A stretch of 64,000 bases of DNA from Magnaporthiopsis rhizophila (Eukaryota > Ascomycota > Sordariomycetes > Magnaporthales > Magnaporthaceae): positions 643,323 to 707,322 of the forward strand of contig PYSS01000003.1 in the NCBI GenBank assembly GCA_003049465.1, written 5' to 3'. This document shows, piece after piece, positions 33,346 through 43,521 of the stretch. A model generated the notes under the pieces. That model saw only the letters and a list, made by a program, of their open reading frames with translations, searched no databases and was not told the origin of the DNA. How positions within the stretch are numbered: the stretch's first letter is position 1; each line of letters opens with the position of its first letter. The position numbers and the translations under genes were made by a program.

Positions 33346-36300
33346 ATGGATCCAGACGAGCAGCAACAGAGGCAGCCGCCAGACGAGCCGACGCTGCCGA
33401 GCGCCGAGCAGGTGAGTTTGGATTTGCTCTTATTTTACTTTACAGTACAGCCCGGAACGCCGGAGCGCCGGAGCGATGCTTATGAATCCGCCTGACTCCG
33501 CTCGACATGTTTGCAGATGCGGGCGCGCCGTCTCGCTAAGCTCGGCGGCTCTGTTGCCCCTTCTAGTTCGTCTTCAGCAGAGACCAAGCCAGCAGGGTCC
33601 GAGAAGAGTGCCACAGAGTCGTCAGGTGCCAACACACCCGCGGTCTCGTCCTCCGTCACCGCCGTCGCGAGTCCTGTGCCCTCCAGGAACCCTACCCCAT
33701 CCTCCGCTCCTCGGCCGTCGCCCGCCCAGAGTCCAATCCCCTCGCGACCACAATCGGGCAAGGCCGCGTCGGTCGAAGCTTCGGCAGCGCAGACGATGAC
33801 CCAGGATTCAGGTACAGCCCACAGCGCCGGGAGCACTCTCAAGAGATCCAGAGTCGATATTGATACACGACCATCAGGCATGCGGCCGCCGAAGATCCAG
33901 AAGCCGGAGTCGTTCGAGGACTGGGCCGACAGGACCATCTCGCACTTCTTCAGGGTCACCCTGGACCCCGACCACCGAGCTGATGCCCTTGGTCACCCGC
34001 TCACGTACCTGCCCAACCTCGCAAGCGAGCTCGAGGAGTCCTTGGGGAAGCCAAAGGATGGAGACAGGCTCCGGCTGTCGCAGGACAGCTTGGATGCCAT
34101 TATCCTCGAAGCCGCCACATTGTTCCCCTACCAAAAACCGCTGCTCGACTATCTCCTTCCTTGCTGGAAGCGCATCATCAGGTTCAGCAAGTCCGCTGCC
34201 ATGGTGCGCAGCCCAGCGCCGGAGAAGCTTGCGCTCGTCAGTGAGGCTAAACGGCTCTGCATGAGCAACGCACTCTTCGCGCTCACGGTCCCTGATCTGT
34301 TTGGGTTTGTCCCTCCTCGCACGTGCAAGAACCGTCTGTTGTATAAAATGTATTTTTGTTTGACCGCTGACCGTCGATGGCCACTATGGTATTTGTGTAG
34401 TCGCGAGGCAAACCCGAAGCATGACAGCCTGGCGCCCTACCTGCTCAGGGGGCTGGATAACGAGTCCGGAGTCTGCTTGGATTTCCTGGAAGAAGCCGTT
34501 AAGAGACTCGACGAAGATGAGTCCTTTACCGACGTCTTCGTCAATGCGATGGTTGAGATCAGCACGAGGCTCTCCAAGATGAGCTTGGCAGATAACTTTA
34601 GGCCACATGTCGATGTAAGGCCTCTATTTCGGGACTATATCCCTCCCGTGTCCCGCAAAGCGATTAACCCTGTTCCCACCTAGGTCCTCAAGCTGTATTC
34701 CAAGCACAAAGAACTCATGGTGGCACTGGCTCGGCATGATGCCTTCGTGCTCCCGACGACCACGACACCACCGTTGATCGAGAAGGACACGATTTTGGGA
34801 CCCTTCTTCCGGCTTTCACCCCTTCAGCAAATCGTGTCCAAATCCTATTTCCCGAATCCCACGTCTCTCGATGAGAATGCGATCAGAAGCGCGCAGGACG
34901 CCATGCGCATCACGCTGTCCGCACATCAGATGGATCTTGCCGGCATTACTAACAGTTTCGTGCGCGCCAATGAAGAGACGAGGAACCGAATGCTAGACTG
35001 GCTCGCCTTGGTTGTCAACTCGAACCACAAGCGGCGGGCCATGCAGGTCGATCCCAAGGAGGTGTCGTCAGACGGATTCATGATAAACGTCACCTACGTT
35101 GTCAACGACCTGTGCCAGCCCTTTATGGACCCGTCCTTCACCAAGGTCGGTAGGATCGACACCGACTACTTGCGGCGCAACCCCCGCGTGTCTATCAAGG
35201 ACGAGACCAAGTTGAACGCGGACCAGCAGCAGTCCGACGACTTCTACTCCAAGAAAGCCGACGGAACCACCAACTTCATCTCAGAAGTCTTTTTCCTGGG
35301 TCTTGCGGCCCACAACTACGGCAACCAGTCCATCGCCGAGCGGCTAAAGGCCATGGACAGAACAAATGATAGCTTCAGGAGAAACCTGGAAGCCTTCGAG
35401 GCAGAGCGCCATCGCCTTCTCAACGTAAGGCGGTCCATCATACTTGTAGAATGCGAGCGTCGACAAGTTCCGAGACTAATATATCCCCGCTCGTGGCAGA
35501 ACCCCACACGGCTCCGGATCTTCGATGCCCGGACCGCTCAATATCGCGAGGCTCTCGACCTCAGTTTAGCCAACAAGCACGCGGTTGTCGGCGTGCTCAC
35601 GGACGAGAAGATGCAGAACCGGTCTCTCCAATTCATGCGATATGTCACCGTCTGGCTCTTACGCGTTGCTAGCCAGACCCCTTATACCCCTGACACATCG
35701 TTGAAGTAAGTACCGGCCACATCAATCCATATCAAGAGGTGCCTGTTCCTAACGTGAGCCTCGCAGGATTCCGTTGGCATCTCCTCCAGCAGATGTCTTT
35801 GGCTGTCTTCCCGAGTATGCCTTGCAGATTGTTCTTGACAACTTCAAATTCGTATACAAGTATGAAATCTCCCCTCTAGCTCGAAACTATCGGACTACAC
35901 GGGGGAAGCTAACCAAAAACAGCGCGATGCCACAAATACTCATATCGTCGGTCGGTGACGAGCTGATGGTCCTTTGCATCACGCTGCTCGAATCGTCAGA
36001 CTACATCCGCAACCCGTACATGAAGGCGAAACTGGTCACGCTTCTTTACTTTGGCGTCACACAGTTCTACCGGCATTGGAAGAATGGAGTCATGTCAGAC
36101 ATGCTCACCAATTCCAAGTTTGCCAACGAACATCTGCTCCACGCTCTCATGAAGTTCTACATAGAGTGCGAATCGACCGGAGCGAACTCGGCCTTCTACG
36201 ACAAGTTCAACATCCGCTTCGAGATATCATACATTATCCAGCGAGTGTGGCCCAACACACACTACCATCAGCAGTTGACGCAGCAGAGCAAGACCAACAG

Positions 36301-37240
36301 GGCCTTTTTCATCCGCTTTGTCAACATGCTGCTGAACGATGCCACGTACGTTCTGGACGAGGCGCTGGGCAAGTTCCACAAGATCCATGAACTCCAGATG
36401 GAGCTCAGAGAGGCCGGGAGCCTCACGGAGGAGGAGAAACGGCAGAAACAAGATGAACTGCATACGGTGGAGGGCCACGCAACTTCATATATGCACCTCA
36501 CGAACCAGACGGTAGCCATGATGAAGCTCTTCACCGAGGCTCTGGGCGATGCTTTCACAATGCCCGAGATCGTGCAACGTCTAGCGGGCATGCTGGACTA
36601 CAACCTGGAGACTTTGGTGGGACCCAAGTCCAGCAAGCTCAAAGTCGAGAACCCGCAGAAGTACCGTTTCGAGCCCAAGATGCTACTGGCAGAAATTACG
36701 GACATCTATCTGAACCTGGGCAAGAAACCAGCCTTCATCGAGGCGGTCGCGGCGGACGGGCGGTCGTACAAGCCCGAGACGTTCGATGCGGCGGCGCGGA
36801 TCATGCAGAGCAGGGCGCTGGCGGACCATGCCAAGGTGACTGCGTGGGCGCGGCTGGCAGCAAAGGTGGTGGCTGCCAAGAAGCTGGCCGAGCAGGCCGA
36901 GCAGGACTTTGGCGAGATCCCGACCGAGTTCGAGGACCCGCTCATGAGCGACCTGATGAAGGACCCGGTGCGACTGCCGTCGGGCAACGTCGTGGACCGG
37001 TCGACCATCACGCAGCACCTGCTTTCGGACGCCAAGGACCCCTTCACTCGGCAGCCCATGAGCATCGACGACGTGGTGCCGTGCGACGAGCTTCGGGCCC
37101 AGATCGAGGCGTGGAAAGCAGGGCGGATGGCGGTGGCCAAGGAGAAGCTGGCTGCGATCGCAGATGGCAGTGCGCCAGAGGTGAGCAGCAGTGGTGGCGA
37201 CTCGAGTTTTCCCAGTGCAGATTCCATGGATACCTCATAG
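33346..37240 (+). CDS. ufd2: Ubiquitin conjugation factor E4 (UFD2), U-box protein
   Basis: UFD2 extends ubiquitin chains on substrates passed on by CDC48. Exons: 33346-33411 (MDPDEQQQRQ), 33517-34304, 34401-34614, 34684-35424, 35500-35705, 35767-35859 and 35923-37240. The introns at 34305-34400 and 35425-35499 are multiples of three without stops, but splicing them gives the family sequences LFGREANPKHDSLAPYLLRG and RHRLLNNPTRL. The core shows KLYSKHKELMVALARHDAFV, then DTILGPFFRLSPLQ, DPSFTKVGRID, FFLGLAAHNYG and RFVNMLLNDATYVLDEAL. The C-terminal U-box reads IPTEFEDPLMSDLMKDPV, LPSGNVVDRSTI and KDPFTRQPM. The protein is about 1,140 residues, close to fungal UFD2 length, and intact. It is convergent with the FAR1-type gene. 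Confidence 0.93.
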
Positions 37241-37568
37241 ATCTCTTTTCATGGAGTATCCGTTTTGCAAGCGTTTATTCTGCCTACTTTGTCATCATTT
37301 TTTATTACTTTATTTTCCGCGGCGGGATCATTCCTATCATCCCACACATGTTCATTGGGCTGGCATTGTGACGGAAATATGTGGCTTGCCCAGCGCTTGG
37401 CAAACAGCCGAATCGGGTCTCGACCATCGCGCCTGAAATGTTGGCTGCTTAGCCTTTTTTTTTTTTTCTTTTTTTTTTTTTTTGGTTCGTTTTTCTTCAT
37501 TCCTCGATTGTCACTTGTGTCCAGTAGGTAGGTAGTCATCATAAGGTCAGGAGATTCCTAAGCAGTCC
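37241..37568. other. Convergent intergenic region with interrupted poly-T
   Basis: About 330 bp between the UFD2 stop and the FAR1-type stop. It has a T tract broken by one C at 37455-37483 and a GTAGGTAGGTAG element at 37524-37535. The 3' ends of both genes lie here. Confidence 0.6.
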
Positions 37569-38366
37569 TCAACACACCGAGATCTGGGCCGAGTCGGATT
37601 CCTGCGTTGGTGTCGTCCCTTCCTCTCCGGCAACCTTTTTCTCTTTGTCAACAAGATTCTGAATATCTTTGCCCGTTATTGCCGTGCCTGGGTGCTCTTT
37701 GCGAACAAGCTCGGCGATGGCTCGGAAGGAGAGATCTGGCTGGGTTTTGAGGAGCGCGATAACGGTCTCGCGGGCGGCTTTCAGAGCAGCTCGCCGGTGC
37801 ACCGGGATGCTGGCCGGATTGACCATCTCATGGGTATGAGCGCCGTGCTTGAGCGTGAAGAACCAACCAACCAGCGGCTGCCCCCTCGGCTTGATCTGCC
37901 AAATGGACGCCCTCCACTTGCAGCCGCTCCGCAGGGTGGCCCTGACGCCCTTGTGGGTCTTTGTGTTGTGCGACGCGGCCGAGGTGCACTCAAGGTCGTA
38001 GCGGCATATGTCGACGGGCGTGTTCTCGGCTTTCTCCGCCTTGTTGCGCTTGCGATATCGCGACCTCATCACGACGACGCCGAACCCGGCCCCGTAGGCG
38101 GTGCGCTGGACCGCCTGCATCGCGGCATCCGAGCTCGCGAATGGGACGCCCTCGAGCGAGGCGAAGCTGGGCGCGTTTGGCGACGGCGCCCACGGGCGGT
38201 TTAACGAGGGTTCGCCATCGCCGCCGCCGTCGCCATCGCCGTCGCCGCCATTGAGGGAGCGCCGCGAGGGGCGCGGGGCCGAGGGCGGAAATGGGCTGGC
38301 CGACGAGAAGGGCGTATCGGACTGGGGCTGCAGAAAGACGGAGAAGTCGAGATAGTCGTCCGCCAT
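37569..38366 (-). CDS. FAR1/MULE-type DNA-binding domain protein lacking a transposase domain
   Basis: A single-exon frame from ATG 38366 (MADDYLDFSVFLQPQ) to the stop at 37569, 265 residues. After a disordered, Gly/Asp-rich N-terminus, a FAR1-like zinc-binding domain is visible: MQAVQRTAYGAGFGVVVMRS at the start, CRYDLECTSA, then RSGCKWRASIWQIKPRG and WFFTLKHGAHTHEM, which supply the Cys and His ligands (C...C...H-x-H). The helical part ALLKTQPDLSFRAIAELVRK then HPGTAITGKDIQNLV is the sequence that usually sits between this domain and the catalytic DDE region of Mutator-like transposases in fungi. No DDE region follows; the protein stops 30 residues later. No terminal inverted repeats were found around it. 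It is either a domesticated DNA-binding protein or a truncated MULE remnant; its clean frame and good start favour the first. Confidence 0.7.
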   Translation of the reverse strand: MADDYLDFSVFLQPQSDTPFSSASPFPPSAPRPSRRSLNGGDGDGDGGGDGEPSLNRPWAPSPNAPSFASLEGVPFASSDAAMQAVQRTAYGAGFGVVVMRSRYRKRNKAEKAENTPVDICRYDLECTSAASHNTKTHKGVRATLRSGCKWRASIWQIKPRGQPLVGWFFTLKHGAHTHEMVNPASIPVHRRAALKAARETVIALLKTQPDLSFRAIAELVRKEHPGTAITGKDIQNLVDKEKKVAGEEGTTPTQESDSAQISVC

Positions 38367-38988
38367 GGCGGCAAATTTTGTGGGTTGTGGTGCTTTTTGA
38401 TTTCGCCAAAGCCCAAGTCGTCCGTCCAGTTTGTGGGGTGTCCGCGAAGTGAGGCTGTCCGTCTGTCCATCGCAGCCCAGCGAGGGGGGTTTTCGCGCGA
38501 CCAGGGTAGAAAGGTCACATGAATCGTGACGGGAATGGGAGTGCTAATTAATGCGACTGGAGGGCGCTGAAGGGCCAGACTGGTCGGACGAATGTCGGGT
38601 TGTAAATGCGCGCAATCGCCACCAATCAAGTGGTCTGAGACGGTGCCTAGCAGTACCGTTAAAATGTGCCCACCGCAGTGGGTGCCGCTAAAAAGTCCGC
38701 CCTGCAGAACCCCGGTTGCCGGGCGCTGAGGTCAGTCAATCAATCGAATTGGGATCCCAAGCGTCATGTGCGTCACTCATGTAACAGCATGCCCGAATCT
38801 GTCCCACAGCCTCGAATCCATGCTCTCACCGTGTCTCTCAAACCTGCACGCTTTGGACCCCTCGACAGCCTCCCAAGACCATCGACAACCCTCCCCGCCA
38901 CCCTCGCATGTCGCTGCTCTGCGAGACCAGCCGTCGACCACGACTCTCCACCCGACCCGATCCATGGCATTGCTGAGCAGGCCTCGAG
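38367..38988. promoter_or_regulatory. Divergent upstream region of the FAR1-type and TBC genes
   Basis: About 620 bp between two divergent starts. Some frames are open on both strands, but none resembles a family. Both promoters must be here; no single site is assigned. Confidence 0.45.
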
Positions 38989-41900
38989 ATGGACGGTGTC
39001 TCTCCCATAGCGCCGCTTGAGCGCTCAGTCTCCGAGCTCTCGGCCACGTCGACAAGGAGCCACCGTTCCACCGTCCGCGGCACCCGCAGGAAGCTCCTGT
39101 CCACCCAGTCCTCCAGCTCTGCCTCTTCCATCAACGACAAGTCCCTGACCTCCTTCCCCTCCTTTTCGCCCGGCTTGCCCAAGGATGAGGGGGACGAGTC
39201 CCCGGTCATAGTCGACAGCATCGACGCCGTCGCTTCCATTCTGGTCAAGCACCCGTCCTCGGCCAAGCCGCGCAGCCCGACGTCGACAGCCCAAACGCCC
39301 GCCTCGGCCACCTCGGCCTCGGCAGCCGCATCCATAGTTGAGAGCTTGACGGCCGCGTCCCCCGGCCTGCTGCAAACCCGACGGTCCTCCTCCTCCGGCC
39401 AAAACGGCGCCCGGAGCGCCCTCTTCGACGATGCCACCGGCACACCGACCCGCAGGATCCCCGGCGCCCTCCACCTGGCTGACGACGAGCACATCAACCG
39501 GCTCGTGGCCAAGCACGGCGCCGTGGGCCTGGTGCGTCAGGTGGCCGAGGACCTGGCGCAGCGCGACGCCCAGATCTCCGCCCTGCGGACCCGCGCCGGC
39601 GAGCGCGAGCGCGCCCTGCGCCGCATCATCCTCGAGTGCGGTCTCTCCAATCTTGACCTGGAGACGAGGCTGCGCGCCGTCGAGAGCGAGGCCAGGACCG
39701 TGGGCGCCGCACGCCGTGGTGGCCTGGAACGTGGCGTTTCGGATCTCGTCAGCGACGCTATGGCCGACAGCGTCTCCGGAGAGGGGCCCAGCTCGCCCTT
39801 GGACGGTCACGCATCGTCGTTCGACGGCCAGGCAACCATTCGCGCAGTCAGCGGCTCAGCGCCGCCGCCGCCTGCAACGGATTCGGATGGCAATAATAAC
39901 AATAGTAGAGGAACCATGAAGTTTATCAAAGATTACATATGGGGCGGGGGCGGAAGTGGGAGGAACAGTCGTTCCAGCAGCGTAAGCGGAGACGCGGCTA
40001 AGCAGGCACAGACAGTCATCCGCGCACCTGTCTCGAACGACCGGCGGCCAACGCTTCAGGACGACCTCTTCACGCCCCCAGACACGCAGTCCGTGAGGAG
40101 CTCGAGCAGGGCCTCCAGCATTAACAACGGCGTTACGGGTAGAAAGACGTCAACACCGTTCTCTACGCTGGTCAGAATGGTTGCCGGCGGGGGCTCTCTG
40201 GCTCCCAAGGATGGCGACTTCAGGGGCAGGGCCGGCGGCTCCTCAGTAACGGGCGGCTCGATGAGGACGTCGTCAGTCTCGAGCCAGAGGACGACAGGGT
40301 CGAATCGCGCCGTGTCCACGCAGGCGGGCGGGCCCAAGGCGCTAATGTCGATGCGCAGGGTCGTCACCGGCGTGCCGAGCCTTCCAGCGTCGGGTGTCGG
40401 TCGCCCCAAGCCCGAGGAACGATGGGACTCGATGGTGAGCAGCCCCACCACCGACTCCATGTCGCAGCAGGAGAGCTATGGGCCGGTCGAGATGGACAAG
40501 ATCCTTCCCCTCGAGGGACAGCCGCCGACTCTGTCGCAGTTCTACAACAACAACTACGGCGGGTCCGGCCATCTCACGGACCGGTTCGGCTTCATCTACG
40601 ACCAGCGCAGGAAGAAGCGGCAGCGGGCAACACAGCTGGCTAGCCAGGTCCTAGCCGTGGCCGCTGGTGGGAAGGCGGACGGTGCCAGCAGACCCATTCT
40701 ACCGCCCATCATCACGGATGACAGCGCAAGCCACAAGTGGGACGCCGCAAACGAAGGGAGACCAGGTTCGCCTTCGTCGACGGAGGAGGTGCGGGAAGAG
40801 GGCAAGCCGAGCAGCAGATGGTACGACTACCTCAAGGTTGTCACGTTCCAGGCGGGGACCGAGCGGACAACGGAGCTTTTATCGGACACACCAGCCATGA
40901 GCGCTCCTGGGATCGAGGTCACCGAAGGCCAGGAGCCGCCCAAGTCCCCTGCCATTGTGCAGTCCGAGGACGGCGGCTTTGTGCCGCATGCCAGCACGCC
41001 AACATCGGCTGTCGACACGCTCGCCAGCGCCAGTGCCGGGCCCGAGAGCGAGCCTGCAGCGGCGACGTTCGTCAAGGACGATGTCGAGCCCGTCAAGCAG
41101 CTCCTCGACCAGCTGAACAGCCTGCACGACGCGCTGCAGCGGAAGCGCATGGACCGGTGGAACGAGTTCCAGCGAAAGGTGCGGGCAGAGCGCAGGAGGC
41201 ACGGCGGCGACTCGTCCGGCGCGGACAACCGGTTCCATAGCATGCCCGAGGCCAGGCTGGCCGACGGCGAGCTGATCGGGATCGCGGATCTGGGCAACAA
41301 GGGCAAGGTTGGACGGGCCAAGTGGAGCGAGTTCCGGACGCTGGTCTTGGGCGGCATCCCCGTCGTGCTGCGGGCCAAGGTCTGGGCCGAGTGCTCGGGC
41401 GCCATCGACCTCCGGGTGCCGGGCTACTACGACGACCTGATCAAGCGGCCGGCGGCCGAGGACAAGGCAGACGTGGTGACGCAGATCCGCGCCGATATCA
41501 ACCGGACCCTCACCGACAACATCTTCTTCCGCAACGGCGTGGGGGTTGAGCGCCTGCACGAGGTGCTGCTGGCGTACTCGCGGCGCAACGCCGACGTCGG
41601 CTACTGCCAGGGCATGAACCTAATTGCGGCGAACCTGCTGCTGGTGACGCCGTCGGCCGAGGACGCCTTTTGGCTGCTCGCGGCCGTGGTGGAGCGGATC
41701 CTGCCGGTGGGCTACTACGACCACTCGCTCCTGGCCAGTCGGGCGGACCAGCAGGTGCTGCGGCGGTACGTGTCGGAGTTGCTGCCGCGGCTGTCGGCGC
41801 ACTTTGAGGCGCTGGGCATCGACCTCGAGACCATGACGTTCCAGTGGTTCCTCTCCGTCTTCACCGACTGCCTCTCGGCCGAGGCACTGTTCCGGGTCTG

Positions 41901-42396
41901 GGACGTGGTGCTCTGCCTGGCCGACGGGTCGACATTCCTGTTCCAGGTGGCGCTGGCGCTGCTCAAGCTCAACGAGCAGCAGCTGCTGACGCAGTGCCCG
42001 ACGCCGGCGGCCGTCTACACGTACATCAACCACCAGATGACGGACCACGCCATCAGCATCGACGGCCTCATCCAGGCCTCGGAGGGGCTCCGGAAGCTGG
42101 TCCGCCGCGACGACGTGTCGGCCCGCCGCGAGGCTGCCATGGAGGCGGAGCGGGGGCTCGCCCGCGTGCGCGAGGAGGAGCGCGCCGCCAGGACCGCGGC
42201 CGCCCTGACGGTGCGGAACTCGCGCAAGGCGGCGGCGGCCGCCACCGTCGTCGTCACGGACGAGGTGGTCAGCGCCACGTCGTCAAAGGCCCCAAGCATC
42301 ATCTCAAGGACCGCGTCTCCTGCCCCGTCGGCCGTGGCGTCGCCCGCGGTCGACGGTGGCGGTGGCAGTGGCAGTGGCATCGCCGGCAGCGCGTGA
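38989..42396 (+). CDS. TBC-domain Rab GTPase-activating protein
   Basis: One long exon from ATG 38989 (MDGVSPIAPLERSVSE) to the stop at 42394-42396, 1,135 residues. The N-terminal 700 residues are Ser/Thr-rich and probably disordered, with a short helical segment near residue 175 (GLVRQVAEDLAQRDAQI). The TBC domain spans about residues 775-1010: VLGGIPVVLRAKVWAECSG, IRADINRTLTDN with the arginine finger, GYCQGMNLIAANLLL with the glutamine finger, then DAFWLLAAVVERILP, YYDHSLLASRADQQVL, FQWFLSVFTDCLSAEALFR and VWDVVLCLADGS. Both catalytic residues are kept, so GAP activity is expected; the Rab target cannot be told. A His-poor, Ala-rich tail ends the protein. It resembles the large fungal GAPs that act in vesicle traffic. 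It is convergent with SEC6, itself a traffic protein. Confidence 0.93.
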   Translation: MDGVSPIAPLERSVSELSATSTRSHRSTVRGTRRKLLSTQSSSSASSINDKSLTSFPSFSPGLPKDEGDESPVIVDSIDAVASILVKHPSSAKPRSPTSTAQTPASATSASAAASIVESLTAASPGLLQTRRSSSSGQNGARSALFDDATGTPTRRIPGALHLADDEHINRLVAKHGAVGLVRQVAEDLAQRDAQISALRTRAGERERALRRIILECGLSNLDLETRLRAVESEARTVGAARRGGLERGVSDLVSDAMADSVSGEGPSSPLDGHASSFDGQATIRAVSGSAPPPPATDSDGNNNNSRGTMKFIKDYIWGGGGSGRNSRSSSVSGDAAKQAQTVIRAPVSNDRRPTLQDDLFTPPDTQSVRSSSRASSINNGVTGRKTSTPFSTLVRMVAGGGSLAPKDGDFRGRAGGSSVTGGSMRTSSVSSQRTTGSNRAVSTQAGGPKALMSMRRVVTGVPSLPASGVGRPKPEERWDSMVSSPTTDSMSQQESYGPVEMDKILPLEGQPPTLSQFYNNNYGGSGHLTDRFGFIYDQRRKKRQRATQLASQVLAVAAGGKADGASRPILPPIITDDSASHKWDAANEGRPGSPSSTEEVREEGKPSSRWYDYLKVVTFQAGTERTTELLSDTPAMSAPGIEVTEGQEPPKSPAIVQSEDGGFVPHASTPTSAVDTLASASAGPESEPAAATFVKDDVEPVKQLLDQLNSLHDALQRKRMDRWNEFQRKVRAERRRHGGDSSGADNRFHSMPEARLADGELIGIADLGNKGKVGRAKWSEFRTLVLGGIPVVLRAKVWAECSGAIDLRVPGYYDDLIKRPAAEDKADVVTQIRADINRTLTDNIFFRNGVGVERLHEVLLAYSRRNADVGYCQGMNLIAANLLLVTPSAEDAFWLLAAVVERILPVGYYDHSLLASRADQQVLRRYVSELLPRLSAHFEALGIDLETMTFQWFLSVFTDCLSAEALFRVWDVVLCLADGSTFLFQVALALLKLNEQQLLTQCPTPAAVYTYINHQMTDHAISIDGLIQASEGLRKLVRRDDVSARREAAMEAERGLARVREEERAARTAAALTVRNSRKAAAAATVVVTDEVVSATSSKAPSIISRTASPAPSAVASPAVDGGGGSGSGIAGSA

Positions 42397-42756
42397 GCGT
42401 TTCCGGTTGCAGCTGTGGAATACAACTACCCTCGTCAAACAGAGCGAGCATAGCGCCAGGGAAACGATTGTTTCGCCTCGTTTACTTTTTCGTCACTTTC
42501 TGCCGTTATTTGTGGTAACCTTTGGCTTGGTTCGGATCTTTCTTCTCCCCTCGCCATTTTTTACTCAAACACGAAGACCCTGGGTTTAGAGACACCGTTT
42601 TAGAGTTGGATGGTCGGGTTGCATACCGATACACGTTAGAGTATGGCCGGCCCGCAGCCGGGAAGATGTCTGCGCCTCTCAACTCTGTGACTCTAGAGGT
42701 GAGAGGGCAGTGACGGCCAACCGAGCCAACATGTCGTCAGATCTTGGCTTCTCTCA

Positions 42757-42803
<47 letters not shown>

Positions 42804-43521
42804 TATGGTCCTTGCCTGGCGTCCGCCTTGCTGCTGTTTCCATTTTCTTGTTTCTGTTCCTCCCTGTGCAATTCCATAGATTGGGAAGCCCATGATACCC
42901 CCCCCTTTTTTAGATGCAGTCAAATCAAAGCAATAAATCAAATATTCGTCAGTCGAGTAGGCATTGGTCTAACTATGTAGTGCTGCTCAAGCATGTCAAG
43001 TAAATGCGTAGCGAGGCCGACGGCTGCTCCGTTGTGTTGCCCTCACGATTCCGAGTCCCTGCCTAAGAGGCAATGGCAAGTGACACAAGAGAATCGACTG
43101 GGAATATGGCCTCAAAAAAAGGACGAACGCTACAAATGTGTATATGTTTTAGATGAGTGTTTGGGTATTTACAAATACGGTGCTCGCTGACGGTGGGCAA
43201 GTGGGAGAAGCCTTCATGCCGGATGGGTGCTCTGCACACCGGCGGCAGTGATCCCGCCCCGCCCTCTCGAGTCCGGGTAGATTTCTCAGCCCCTGGCTGC
43301 TTGGTTAAGATTATGCTAACCATACGCCTCTGTCTCCGCAGGGAAGCCGGTGCCGGGGCAGTGGTCGCGGCTGCTCCTTTCCTTTCTCTTTCACTGCTTC
43401 CGCGAACCTGCATTTTCTTTCTTTCCATCACTCATTCCCTCATATCTAGCAGTTATGTAGAAGATAGGAAGGTAGGCAGGTAAGGTAGGTAAGTAGCGTT
43501 ATTCTTCTACGTGTCGGAATC
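42397..43521. other. Convergent intergenic region with (TG)n-poly(T)
   Basis: About 1.1 kb between the TBC and SEC6 stops. It holds a TG run at about 42759-42772 passing into 30 T's (42773-42802) and a cluster of GGTAGG/GGTAAG elements at 43465-43495. No gene is supported. Confidence 0.6.
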
